From Macrotrachela quadricornifera (taxonomy: Eukaryota > Rotifera > Eurotatoria > Philodinida > Philodinidae): a DNA stretch of 64,000 bases. This document shows, in pieces, positions 37,596 to 49,393 of this stretch. Position 1 is the first letter of the stretch, and every line of letters starts with the position of its first letter. The stretch is from the NCBI GenBank assembly GCA_022393335.1, contig JAJEKB010020536.1, positions 196,971 to 260,970 on the forward strand. The letters run 5' to 3'. A model generated the notes under the pieces. It was not told the DNA's origin. It ran no database searches and worked only from the letters and a program-made list of their open reading frames with translations. The translations under genes were made by a program, and so were the position numbers.

Positions 37596-40500
37596 TCAAG
37601 GAAGAGAGTAAAGAAAATCATCATTTTCATCACTTGAATCAACAAAGTCATCTACTAGGTCACTGTCATCAATGTATTTTAAGTATGTACCAGATGGTCG
37701 ATGCGTAGAAGAATCATGAGAATATCGTTAGTAACCCAAAAACCAAATGGCAGCTGCTCGATGTGAACATACGCCAACTTTTCGATCACCACCTGGACAG
37801 TTACAGCAGCTATTTGTGACTTGTTCTTGATTAAACGCCACATAGGTGTAATAAGTCTTCCAGTTGCTATGACGAGATTTAAACTGAATTCGAATAAGTT
37901 GAGGATCAGTGTTGAAAATTTGTAGTGGAAAAGCGGTATGATCATTAAGATCGGTTGTTGAATAATGTTCCTCAGTATAAGAACGTGGCTGCTTCAATTG
38001 AAACACTTCTAGAAAAATGAACAAGAAAGGCTAGATAAAAACACTTACATCCCAAAATTAATAACAGACTTTAAGAAGATTTTTACAAATAAAATGCCTA
38101 AAAAATTAGGAAGTCTGCGGGTGTCACGAACAGCTTTTCTAAATGTGAATTGCTGTCGCTTAGAAAGGATACATTCGATAGGAAGGAAATGATTTTTTTA
38201 ATTTAATTCCTTCAATAATATAATATCTAGGTATTCGATTATGTAGAAATACTAGATTATATTATTTATTCTCGAAGCAGTTGATAAAGGTAATATTCTC
38301 AAGAAACAGAAACGAAAATTTTTTGATATAATCCTCCGAACTATATACAATATATAGCTTTCTGTTTTTTTTAAATAACGATTGTTTTTTTTAACAACAA
38401 ATATCTCTCTTGTTAGTCTGTGACTAAAGTAATTCAATCGCAGCATGCGCACAATAAATAAAATAGTTTCATATCAACAGTAATTAATCGAATTTGATCG
38501 ATTGTACGTATAGGAAAATTGACAATGTCTGAGGCGTCATTTTTTTGTCCAACGTAGAGTTTCATTGTTAAGACGTATACGAAGTAAATTTGGTTCATGA
38601 AGACATGCCAACATTTTAGCAGCAATTTGATCATCATTTGAAAACGAAGATATAGCAGCAGCACGGTAAGCATTAATAAGAGCGCATACAATCTGTAAGT
38701 AATCACGTGTTTGAGGAATTATTGCATTTTGAATCGTCTGATTGAACCATTTAAAATGCTTCACTCAACCATTCGCCGATTCGACAACCCAACGCATCTT
38801 GCTGATGAAGCGTGATCGATTAGCTTCAAGAGCATCAAATCGACGACGACCATTTAGAAAGTCTGACATGCATACATCAAGTCCTAGCGCTCGCATCATC
38901 CCAGTACAATCACGAAAGTTACGATCAGCAACTGCAATATCATGTTCATCAATCCAATTTAAAATACCATCTTTGTTGTTGATTAATATATCTTTTTGAA
39001 TAGATGCATCATTGTTCAAATTTTCCGATAAATAAGGACCATAAGCTGCTAAAATATAACCTGTAGTAGTAGTAGTAATTAACATTGGCTTTACGAGAGA
39101 TTGATGCTTGTGAATATTATATGTTCGCTGTTGAAATTCATTGTTCCGACTCTTCAAAAAAAGGCAGGAAAGAAAACTATTATCTATCATGGAGATTTAT
39201 ATTTTACTTCGATCAGACACTCAAAAGTTTTACGCCAAGAAGAAGATAAGAAAAATATTTTTTGATAAAATTATACTATTGATCTCTCCTTATAGACTTT
39301 TTAATTTCCAAAGAAATATTTTTCAATGAGCTAAATGAGTAATATGTTCAACTTAACACTTTTGATTTGATTAATATTTCAAAGATCATCCATTACCAGA
39401 TCGATCTCATAATATAATCTTTACGTTATATTAAGATTGTCGACTAAATATTGTTGATAATGTGGAACAAACGGGTATTAGCAAATGACAAAATCGCGTT
39501 GAACTCATACAATTGAACTACTTAGGTGTAAGCCATAAAATACTGGATTTATTACGAACCTGTATATACAAGTATGTGCCATCGATTACGAGTATAGCTG
39601 TATCTGGTTGTTCCGTTAATAATCGAGTAGCAAGTGGCGAAGGGTGATGATTTATAACAGCTGGACGAGAAATATGATTGAAGCCAAGGTAATAAGGCAC
39701 GAAATTGGATAGTATAGCTTCGCGTACAGCAGCAAGAGTTCGAGAAACGGCTTTAGGGTTTGAATATTGAAAAATAGTCGTAAGAACTTAATTGCTAACA
39801 CCTAGTCGGAGTTTTGTTAAAAACAAACCAACAGCATTTCGAAGTGATCGATTCGATGAATGTTTAATTTTTGAATCAGCCAGTAATTCGATCAAGTGCT
39901 CAAAGTTTAACTTTGATACTCCGGTCAAGTTATAACAATCAATATCTGACATTAAGAATGGAAGGTCGAAATCGAAGTATCGAATGGAGTTGTAATTATC
40001 TTGAAATTTGCTGAACCATGTGATGACATCGGTGGAAGAAAATTTTTTTTGTGTAATTTTGAACGGATGAATTTCATTTAATGCATCAGCACGTAAACGT
40101 TTCTTATAAATATGGTCTTCACAACATCGGCTACCTTTTGGAATGAAAATATTACTTTTGATGAATAAGAGTTCTCGATCTTCTTCCGAAATAGTGCATA
40201 ATGAGGACTTTGAAAATATTCGGCAAATTGAACATTGTCTGCAAAGCAAAATACTCAATATTAATAATTTATTTTGATTTAAAACTTACTGATGAGATGA
40301 AAGGGCCACATTCAGTGGTAGAGTTACGATATTTAAATTCATTGGATCATTTAATGGGGTGTCTGTTATCAATTCAATATTCTCATCATCATTCTGAAAA
40401 AAATACGCAAACACGCAAACTTATTTATTCTATCAGAAAATCTTACTTCATTTTCACCATCAACAATCATTTCATTTGATTCTTCCTCAATATGATCCAA

Positions 40501-40692
40501 AATGTGAACGAATTCAGCATTATAACGCCAGTTCCGATAACACATACGACAAGCATTACATATTGATCGTGAGTTTGGTAAAGGCATATTTCTTCGTGCC
40601 GAGACAAAAAGACGCATTGCAACACCATGAAATGGACGCTGATTCTTCGGCTCTATACTAGCATTACAACAAACACACTCGATAGGTATCTT
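37596..40692 (-). pseudogene. DDE transposase with SWIM zinc finger (ISL2EU/Harbinger-like), decayed
   Basis: Supported exons (minus) include 40447-40692 (CVCC...CNAC zinc-ribbon-like), 40290-40393, 39560-40238, about 38485-39151 and 37596-38011; the first four join in frame. The third has CSICRIF...CCEDH, then a helix-turn-helix phrase (FLTKLRLGVSN) and the first acidic motif in LVIDGTYLYIQ. The fourth has DRNFRD and ends in RWVVESANG...LKHFKWF-type sequence. The last has a SWIM finger, CNCPGG...GVCSHRAAAIWFLGY, followed by an acidic tail. The gene is inactive. It has an in-frame TAA about 39787 (after GVSN), a TGA at the ANG/VKHF junction (about 38763), a frameshift in an A7 run near 38543 and a TAA after WFLGY (about 37729). 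The family label rests on motif memory. Confidence 0.75.
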
Positions 40693-41226
40693 TCATATAA
40701 ATGATGCTTTATTAGATGAGAGAAAAATATTGTTTTTTTCCTTTTTATCTTTCTCTAGAACAGCAAATTTTGCACGTGTTGAATGTTCATTTGTGCATAT
40801 TATGTGAGCAAGTATTTAAATTAATATTAATCGTCTGCCTTGTAAACTTATCTAAACAAAAGAAAAGAGAAGAGTTTGTAGACAAAATTAGAATCATTAT
40901 CAGACACTGAAGATAATGACTATTTGTATATATATTAAATTAATACCGCTCTGTATCTTTGAGCAAACTACAATGTAATAAAAAAGACATGAAGAATACA
41001 CGATTTCTTTTATTAGGTTTGCACATGGAGAAATTTTATCCACCAGTACCTACTTTCTTTTATTTTTTCTTTCTCGCATTTATGTGAGTGAGGTACAATT
41101 TCTCTATTAAATTATTTCTTTTCGTAGAAACAGTGACAGAGATAATCGATACATAGAAAGAGATGTGTTTGAAAGTTTCTGTTACCATATCATCCATTTT
41201 AAGATCACTCTTAATTTAATTAAAGC

Positions 41227-41297
41227 TGACCGGACAGTACAGTGGGCATAGTGCTTGCGCACGCAGTTTGATCAGTCATGGTATCGAATCCCGGTCA
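41227..41297 (+). ncRNA. tRNA-like sequence, possible SINE head
   Basis: A 71-base stretch begins TGACCGG and ends CCGGTCA, which can pair as an acceptor-like stem. It contains an A-box-like AGTGGGCATAGTG and a B-box-like GGTATCGAATCC at roughly tRNA spacing. The D, anticodon and T stems are poor, so it is not a functional tRNA. It could be a tRNA-derived SINE head; the body would follow to about 41400. No intact copy elsewhere in the window supports this. Confidence 0.3.
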
Positions 41298-41723
41298 CGG
41301 ATTATAACGAAAAGGACGTCCTATTCATCGTTTGGCTCTGAATCCGAAACACCAAATAAAAAGGAAGGGGCTAACGCCCAATAAGCAGCAAAAAAGATGT
41401 CCATATTGAACTAACGAGTAGAATCGAATGCATAACTGATGCAGACGTCATTACCAAATTTAGCACCAATATAAAATACATAATTATACGCATGTCAATA
41501 TCAAATTCAGCACTTCTATAAAATAAGATAATGGCGCTGTTGCCATCACAGAAGTTCCTACCAACCCAGACCGAATCAACTATCTCAGCTAGATAAAATG
41601 TGACTCTAACAAAATCTCGAGTTCATTTTCTCTAGAATGCGTCCACTACTGTTTCATGTTCACCATTGTATTGACCTTCCATCAATTCATAAACATATGT
41701 GTTCTAATCAACCACTTCCCCAG

Positions 41724-42102
41724 TAGGGATGCACCAGTGACACTGGGGTACCCCCAGTTAACTGGGACCCAGTTATCAGTTATTAACTCACTGGTGCATC
41801 CCTACATTTAGCATGAATAAATTCGATTTTTGACACACTTTAATTTGGTATTAAGATCCTTATGTATGCTATTTAAAATCATAGTGTTACCCGTCTGGAA
41901 AAATATTTTTACACATCCTATATACACCCAGTTAACTGGGTACCCAGTGTCACTGGGCACCCAGTTAACTGGACTCATGGATACCTAGCACAAAGGAAAC
42001 TACTGATGATTTTATAAATAATAAACCAGTTGAATATGTATCCAGTTAAAATAAATACCCAGTGACACTGGGTACCCAGTTAACTGAACTGGTGCATCCC
42101 TA
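41724..42102. mobile_element. hAT MITE with perfect 8-bp target duplication
   Basis: Termini TAGGGATGCACCAGT and GGTGCATCCCTA are inverted repeats. The octamer TTCCCCAG is present on both sides (41716-41723 and 42103-42110), a perfect hAT-type duplication. The interior contains several CACTGGGTACCCAGTTAACTGG palindrome-like words. The first 83 bp (41724-41806) form a smaller inverted repeat of their own, ending ACTGGTGCATCCCTA. No coding frame. It lies inside the 6.3-kb transposon and is therefore younger. Confidence 0.85.
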
Positions 42103-42975
42103 TTCCCCAGACATGATCAACAGTCACAAGAACTGCTACTCCTCGACTTATATTGACACATTCGAACTGTCTTCCCAATACAATATTAACCGATCCATTC
42201 ATTTAAGCTTTGTAAAAACAACTGCAAACGATAATTTGTCGTCGACAAAAATTCATATCTTATTCTAATAATTTCTCACATCACCACTTCCATAAAGTGA
42301 ATGTATATGACCCTTTTATAATTTACCGTTGCTGCAATTCATTACGTCATACCATTTCGACTTTAGCTAGAAACAATATTTCCCGGTCGGAATCAATCGA
42401 CAAAGAATCAAGGTCTACAAGGGTCAGCCAAAGGTACTTTTACTTATATATGACACAGTGTGGTCTTTCATGTTGTTATGAAGGCAGGTTTTCCGCACCC
42501 TCTTATCTTGGCAGTTTTGTAGCTCTTAGGGTTTGCTAGTTACCCTGAAAAAAATGGCTCCGGATCTGAATTAAATAGTGGAGAACCAAGGTCTACAAGG
42601 GATAGCCTATGGTACTTTTACCTTTATATAACACATTGTGGTCTTTCATGTTGTTATGACGGCAGGTTTTCCGCACCCTCTTGTCTTTGTAATTTTGTAG
42701 CTCTTAGTGTGTACTTGTTACACTAAAAAATTCGCCTTTGGGTCTGAACAAAGTAGTGAAGAACAAAGGTCCACACCTTTTGCTCTGAGGTGTATTTTTG
42801 CCTATTTTTGATGCTTGGTACCGTATTGAGGAAGTACAGGAAAAGTTTAACTGATCAGGCTGAAATTTTTAGAGATAACTACTATGACTATGGCAAACGT
42901 TTGCTGAAAATTTCATGCGAATGTACCTTGATTTCTCAATTGGGCCGAAATATCCCTAAAACGTCCCTCGTTCTT

Positions 42976-43500
42976 TATACTCAAAATTTACTATAACTTG
43001 AATATTATTACAACTCATAACTGTCAAATGTGAAAGAGAAAGTTCCCTCGTATATGTCTCTATACTGTTTAACATGCTGAAAGGAGGTTTTAAGTGTGTC
43101 GCTATGTAGAATACCTACATTAGTATATACCCACAATATTTGAAGATTAAAAACGTTACTGTTGAAAATGGTAAAATATACAATACATGGGTGATAACAT
43201 GGTTATCCTGTTTTTGTGAAACACGATCTGAAAGAGTGTTGAAGTGTTTTGTGGTAGAAATTTGGATCCACTCCCCCCTGCCCCCCACAGACCATGACCG
43301 ACAGCTAAAAATAGCATCAGAGACCGTAACCGACACCACTGCTAAGGAATACTGTCACAGACCGTGATCAACACCACAGCTAAGGAATACTGTCACAGAC
43401 CGTGATCGACACCACAGCTAAGGAATACCGTCACAGACCGTGACTGACAGCTAAAAGTAGCGTTACAGTCCGTGGCCGACAGCGAAAACAGTTATATCGT
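42976..43500. repeat. dispersed repeat and CAGACCGTGA tandem array
   Basis: Bases 43065-43205 are a copy of 56962-57105 (GTTTTAAGTGTGTC...ACTGTTGAAAATGG...AAAATATACAATACATG...). Just right of it, 43310-43490 holds about five imperfect 40-45 bp units of CAGACCGTGA(T/C)C(G/A)ACACCACAGCTAAGGAATACTGT. The array is GC-rich against the flanks and has no coding potential. The CAGAGACCGT word recalls the termini of the 34289 element. Confidence 0.6.
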
Positions 43501-44254
43501 GTTTCACATTTTAATCCCGTAGGGATTGCGCTGAAAGTTTTTTTCACCATTTAGACCCTGTATTATTTCAATCGGTCAAAAATGGAATGGCTTAAGAGGC
43601 TGAAACTTTTGGCACTTTCATACCGCACTTAGGGGTATATGTAGAAAGAATTTCAATGAAATCTGTGAGATCGATTGAGCATGTGCTCTGCTGTTTGGGT
43701 TGTCTCTACTGTGCAACGACTGCTGGAAAGAGAGCAATTAACAGTTCGTATTCAGTCGTATTTATAACATTTACAGCGGTATGTTGCATTGTGAACGGCC
43801 GTATACGATCGTTTAGAGTCTCGGTAATCGTTGCACTTGGAAGCGGTCAATTCCACTTTCTTTGTAACTGTTGCAGGGTTACTAGTTAGTCGAGGTGTAA
43901 TAAAAACTTGTCTCCTTTACTGCTCGCATGTCAACCTTGGTAATTTAACTGAACTATTTCATTACAATGAATGTACGAATTGAAGAGAGAAGATCCAGAT
44001 TCAAACCACAACATCATATTCTGAGTCTGAAAACTTAAAGGTTTCACTATTCGCACAATTATATAATGAAAGCTAGGTAGAAAAAAAATCGTTTTGTTTA
44101 GTCGTTTTGAACGTTTTGATGTGGTACTTCTCACTTATTACCAGAAATGAATAACGACTTCACATATGTAGAGTGGTGTGACGGAAATAAATGCAATCAT
44201 GGATGCTATAAATATGTTTTGTTTAAATTACTTTTTGAAACTGAAGAAAAGCTA
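43501..44254. other. intergenic, no gene supported
   Basis: A 77-codon Cys/Val-rich frame at 43656-43889 has no recognisable family. The fold-back element begins at its right edge. Confidence 0.35.
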
Positions 44255-45609
44255 TAGAGTCGTTTGGGGTAATTCGGATCAAAAATTGAAAAATTCATTT
44301 TATTTTTGTTCGCTTTCAGTCATTTTACGTCCTAGCAGTGTGATTTTTTTATCACAACTAGATTAAAGTATTCGCTATCGACGGATGAAAGAGTTTTGAT
44401 AGAAGCATGTATTGGAAAAAAGTAATAGTGAAAATGCCAAGAGGGGGTCCTAGCTGATCCGAATTACCACAATTGGGGTAGTTCGGATCACTCCAGCTAT
44501 TTTATCTAGAAACTAGTTATAAAACTTCTACTGCCTCTGCGATACAAATTCAACAAGTATCTCTAAAAGAAAAGTTGTTTGTCCCACTTTCCTCTATCTT
44601 CACATGTAAAATAGTACAATATTCAATGTCATCGATTAAGTATTTTTTTAATTCATCAAATGACCAAAAAAATATGATCTTTAATAATACACCCCACTCT
44701 CTTTCTCGAATTATTTCAACTCTATCATAAAATCTAAAAGAAAAAAAGTTTAGTATGTCAAGTGCAGAATTGTTTCGACTATAAAATGGTATTAAATAAA
44801 AATGTATTAAAGACCTCTATTGTCAAGTATATTGTAATTAATCATAGTGCAGAATATCGTTGTACGATGAAAAGTCAAATTTATTCAAGTTTTTGTTTAA
44901 ACAATCTGTTAAGTTTTCACTAATTACAATATATTGAACATCAATATGGTTAAATTACGATATTTGAGGGTATAATAGACAAAAGCACAATAACCTAAAT
45001 AATGATAAAAAAAGGCTAAAATGTAAAACGTATACAACAGTTTCCAGAGAGAACAAAAAATTGACCTATATGATATGAACGAAGCTTGAGTAGGTTTTTT
45101 GCGATTGAGACAGATAATATAGAATGCCCTATGAAGTCACCTATAGGAAATGAAATGAATCAATAATTATTAAGGGTTATGAACGGATACTGAATGATTC
45201 TAAGGTAGTTATGAGTTTAAAGCATAATGTTGTAGGTGTTTTGTGTATGATTAAAAGAAAATAATTGAATGACCACTAGTAATTCTGGAATGTTTGATAT
45301 GTTCGTCCTAAATTGTAAGTTGATTGTACTAGACTATCGAAATAAAGTTGAACCAAAGTAGCAGTAAGATTTTGAGGAAGATAAAAAACAAGTAACGGTC
45401 CTCACTACGACTCGCTAAATCCTCGACTGAAATTGACCTAATTTGGGGTGGCAGATTAAACTTTAGTTAAAGTCTAGATTTCACAGTCGGTAAGGAGTAC
45501 CTTAGGTTTTCAAGCTTTCTAGTATCTAAATACCTATCAGAAAATACTCCTCGCTGTGTCCGCTTTTCTATTAGCCGAAAACCGGCCAATCAGATGGCAG
45601 CAAATTGGA

Positions 45610-46200
45610 ACTCGCTTGTTCCATGGATAACCATGGGAGAATCGATGGGGACTTTTGTAGTGCACCCTTGATGACCTAAGGTTGGCCTGAACAACCCTAC
45701 AGTCCAACCTTCATTTTATGGAGAAAAAACGCCTCAAAATCTGACCAGCTGAAACTCTTTTGTAACAGCCGATTAGATTGCAGGGAACATTAACTCTCTT
45801 ATTCCAGTTCGCAGCATGGTGTGGCTCAACCCAATTTGGGGTTGTCAAGGGTGCTCTTCAAAAATCTCCATTGAATCTCCCACAGTTATCCGTGAAATAG
45901 GTGAGCTACAATGTTCTGTAATCGAATTGGCTGTTACAACACAACTGCAGGTAATCAGATTTCGAGACGTTTTTTCTCCATCAAGATTAGATTAGACTAC
46001 AAAGTCGTTTGGGCCAATTGGAGGTTATCAAGGGTATTGAACAAAAGGCCTCATAGGATCTCTCATAGTTATCCACTTGAGGACCCAAAAATATCCCTAC
46101 ACAGTAGCACTTGAAAACCCAAGAGTACCCATATTTAATAGCACTTGAGGACCCATGGGTACCCCTCTAGTATAGGAGTTGCGGACCTATAGGCGCCATC
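45610..46200. repeat. imperfect palindrome and short direct repeats in the spacer
   Basis: About 45625-45800 and 45930-46080 are diverged inverted copies (GATGGAGAAAAAACG..., GTAACAGCC(G/A)ATT..., TGGATAAC(C/T)ATGGGAGA...). A further copy of part of the unit lies at about 45825-45900. Bases 46070-46195 add three units of TAGCACTTGAGGACCCA(T)GGGTACCC. This last motif occurs inverted just right of the large gap at about 58777-58855. Confidence 0.5.
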
Positions 46201-46930
46201 AGAATGTGGCGGAAGATTTGGGGACGTATTGAGAAGTTCCAAGCTCAGTGTTTTTTTTGCCCTTTGACCCTGACCTAAACCCATAAACGAATAAACGATT
46301 TTTTTTTCATATGACCCTCTTCACAGTCGAAGGAACAAGCCATCAATAATAGTTTTCAAATGACGATTGATGTGGAAATCATTTTTAAAAACGTAGAAGA
46401 TATTTAACAAAAATAATTCAATAAAATCAGTGGCACTTAGACTATGATTAATTACAATATACTTGACAATAGAGGTCTTTAATACATTTTTATTTAATAC
46501 CATTTTATAGTCGAAACAATTCTGCGCTTGACATACTAAACTTTTTTTCTTTTAGATTTTATGATAGAGTTGAAATAATTCGAGAAAGAGAGTGGGGTGT
46601 ATTATTAAAGATCATATTTTTTTGGTCATTTGATGAATTAAAAAAATACTTAATCGATGACATTGAATATTGTACTATTTTACATGTGAAGATAGAGGAA
46701 AGTGGGACAAACAACTTTTCTTTTAGAGATACTTGTTGAATTTGTATCGCAGAGGCAGTAGAAGTTTTATAACTAGTTTCCAGATAAAATAGCTGGAGTG
46801 ATCCGAACTACCCCAATTGTGGTAATTCGGATCAGCTAGGACCCCCTCTTGGCATTTTCACTATTACTTTTTTCCAATACATGCTTCTATCAAATTTCTT
46901 TCGTCAGTCGATAGAGAACATTTTAATCTA

Positions 46931-47518
46931 TTACTCATTTCAAAATATACGAGCCCTGAGTGTTTTTTAAATAACTTTTGATAGAAACAAGATAGAGACC
47001 TGCGGTTTTCATCGTTGGAAAGAGAAGACGAAGACGCGTCGAAACATATATAACAGACTCTCCCAACAATTTTCCTTGAGTGTCTTCAACTATCATCTTT
47101 CATAATCGATGTACCACGCCCAAGCGTTACAATGAGTTTCCGATTTTCAGGAGTGCAAAAGAACCGCCAACTGAAGATCTACAAAACTACGCATAGCTCA
47201 AATTCTTAGCTTCCTTTGTTCAGGAGTTAGAGGCATCCTACTCAACACTGTAAGCCGATTTTTCGAAAAATTTTCGCTAAAAAAGGAACTTTTTTTAAAT
47301 TTTTCGTATTTTTCCTGGAAAAAAAGCCTGTTTTTTTGTCGCTTTTTTTAGAAAACTGATCAGAACAGCTCTAGAACACGTGTAGTAACATTTTGTAATA
47401 TATGATATGGTGCGTCTTTACCTCCTCTTTCCAACGGTGAAAACTGCAGCTCTCTAGCTCGTTCCTGTAAAAAGTTATTCGAAAAATACTCAGGGCTCTT
47501 ATATTTTGAAATGGGTAA
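46931..47518. mobile_element. 588-bp MITE, copy 2, with visible empty site
   Basis: Same family as 32010-32598, nearly identical over its length, bordered by TA (46929-46930 and 47519-47520). It sits inside the right arm of the fold-back element. The left arm shows the uninterrupted site (AATCTAGTTG, read on the minus strand at 44355-44364), so the TA was duplicated on insertion. Confidence 0.9.
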
Positions 47519-47617
47519 TAGTTGTGATAAAATATCACACTTCTAAGACGTAAAAATGACTGAAAGCGAACAAAAACAAAATGAATTTTAAAATTTTTGA
47601 TCCGAATTACTCCAAAC

Positions 47618-48236
47618 TAGATGTATGACAGTTCCCGATCAGCGAACGGAACTGGTTCCACCACCCAGTTCTTTTGAAAGGAACTGGAACTGGTCACCAG
47701 TTCTTTTGAAAAGAACTGGAACTGACTACTTGTTACTCCTCCTTTCGCAAAACTTAACATCTGTACGTTCACGACATCTAGACTGAATTTTTTTTTGTTC
47801 ACCTTTCTCTATCATACTACAATATACATCACTTATAAAATGTAAGACTAGTATAACTGATAATTTGGCAATTGTATTACAGTCACCAGCAGGCATAATT
47901 CTAAAAAAAATAACCGATGTCCCAATCCAGTTCTCAAAAAAAGAACTGGTAATCCAACCCAGTTCTCGAGAAAAGAACTGGTCATCCAACCCAGTTCTNN
48001 NNNNNNNNAACTGGTCATCCAACCCAGTTCTCAAGAAAAGAACTGGTGATCTAACCCAGTTCTCGAGAAAAGAACTGGTCATCCAATCCAGTTCTCAAGA
48101 AAAGAACTGGTGATCTAACCCAGTTCTCAAGAAAAGAACTGGTCATCCAACCCAGTTCTCGAGAAAAGAACTGGTGATCCAACCCAGTTCTCAAAAAAAA
48201 ACTGGGTTCTAGAACTGGTGAACTGTCACACATCTA
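47618..48236. mobile_element. non-autonomous hAT-like element with 34-bp tandem units and 8-bp target duplication
   Basis: Ends TAGATGT(A/G)TGACAGTTC are inverted repeats (47618-47634 and 48220-48236). CTCCAAAC is present on both sides (47610-47617 and 48237-48244). The left arm of the host fold-back has the empty site. Inside, 47920-48205 is a tandem array of about eight units of roughly 34 bp, each AACCCAGTTCTCGAGAAAAG-type with the inverted words CCAGTTCT and AGAACTGG. Ten N at 47999-48008 lie in the array, so the true repeat number is unknown. Confidence 0.85.
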
Positions 48237-48411
48237 CTCCAAACGACTCTATACAATTACATATCATCAAATGTAAACGACATACATATTAGTTCCATAC
48301 AGTGTCCAAGATAAATATCTTTTAGAACAAATAAAAATTATTTCCAATCATACAGCATCATATGTGGTTCAGGTGCATACTAGTTGTTTACGTATTGAGT
48401 AGGGCTATTGC

Positions 48412-48735
48412 AGTCGGCAACTTTCATTTTCGCCGAAACAAATTTTCAACTGAAAGCTAATTAGAATTGAAAATAATTGGTTGAATCAATTAAATAGCTA
48501 CCAACTGAGATGGTAACCAACACAGATGAGTGTGGGTAGATGTGAGTGGATGTGGGTGTAAGGATGTGTGTAAGTCTAGATCAGTCTGATTAGGTAACGA
48601 TGTCAGTTAGACACTAGTAAGCGTACAAGTCGGTAGCTGTCCGATTTGGTAACCATCTGATTTCGTTACTATCTAAGTTGGTTACTATCTAATTAGTTTT
48701 CGGTCGAAAAGACTTTTTGACGAAAGCAGACTAAT
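48412..48735. mobile_element. possible degenerate inverted-repeat element
   Basis: The ends (GCAGTCGGCAACTTTCATTTTCG... and ...GACTTTTTGACGAAAGCAGAC) pair imperfectly over about 50 bp with a shared CTAATTAG. In between are four copies of GGTAACCA(A/T)CT-like words. No coding frame. Confidence 0.3.
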
Positions 48736-49393
48736 TTTGACAGACTTATCTGGAATCGATACGGCAATGACGAGACGCTTTCGACTGCTTGATGGCATTT
48801 TTTCATTGATATTTTTGACATGCTCAGGAGCCTTCAATTTGGTTCACTTTTTCACAATTTAAAGAGGTATGTGATTTGATTATATTGTAATGACAGTTTT
48901 ACTGTTAATCGGTACCTATCTCAAAAGCTAACTGCAGCAGCAGAAAGAAACATCTCCTTTATTGTCTAGTCTACACACGACTTCGTCACAACCATGATTG
49001 AAACTGATGGTAAAAAATGTACCCTAACATTTCATTGTTTTTACATAATTTATTTAGGACATACCAAAAGTAGCGATAGTGATACTATAATACTTTATGG
49101 TTGTCTTTCACAAACTTGCTTTGTATACAGTCTCATAAAGAAAAAAGTGCTTTATCTTTCTATGGTATTTCATCATGCTTGAACTAATATAATGACAATA
49201 AATTAGAAGTCTTTTTTCGTTAGTATTTGCGCTTGTTGTGGAAGATCATAATGTGTGAAATAGGTTACGTTTCGATTCATTAATACATTGTGTCAACAAT
49301 CAAAATATGCCTTAATATGCAGCGTGAAAAGCTCTAAAATTCGTAAGATATCGACAAAGTGAACTTTGAGTAAAATGTTTTTTCCTTTTTTTC
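48736..49393. other. intergenic, nothing recognised
   Basis: No supported gene. The short frame at 48994-49182 shows no family resemblance. Confidence 0.35.

Larger units (their letters stand above)
36686..42975. mobile_element. 6.3-kb DNA transposon with about 400-bp terminal inverted repeats
   Basis: Left arm about 36686-37085 and right arm about 42583-42975 are reverse complements at well over 90% identity by eye. Shared phrases include GGGATATTTCGGCCCAATTG, TTTCAGCCTGATCAGTTAAA and GGGTGCGGAAAACCTGCCGTC. Next to the right arm, bases about 42397-42545 are an extra tandem copy of the inner 150 bp of the arm (period about 186 bp). Between the arms, on the minus strand, is a decayed transposase gene (37596-40692). 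A tRNA-like sequence and a hAT MITE lie between that gene and the right arm. The arrangement suggests one autonomous element, now dead. Exact ends and target duplication are not resolved. Confidence 0.7.
44255..48251. mobile_element. fold-back element with about 594-bp arms, carrying two nested insertions
   Basis: Left arm 44255-44848 (594 bp) reappears inverted in 46442-48251 once the two insertions (46931-47520 and 47618-48244) are removed, leaving about 593 bp. Arms begin TAGAGTCGTTTGGGGTAATTCGG and are nearly identical. Both contain an inner palindrome GATCCGAATTACC...GGTAGTTCGGATC (44455-44490 on the left). TA dinucleotides flank the element (44253-44254 and 48252-48253), compatible with Tc1/mariner/pogo mobilisation. 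The 1.6-kb spacer (44849-46441) holds an independent imperfect palindrome and no transposase. Confidence 0.8.

Noticed and set aside
41227..41297. Functional tRNA gene
   Set aside because: D, anticodon and T stems do not form properly; kept only as a tRNA-like sequence.
43310..43490. CRISPR-like or coding tandem array
   Set aside because: Units are imperfect and contiguous with no spacers, and stops occur in the frames.
43656..43889. Cys-rich 77-codon ORF
   Set aside because: The cysteines have no regular spacing, there is no signal peptide followed by a mature domain, and it lies in repeat-rich DNA.
47920..48205. CRISPR-like regular repeat array
   Set aside because: The units are contiguous 34-bp tandem repeats without unique spacers, inside a hAT-like element of a eukaryote.
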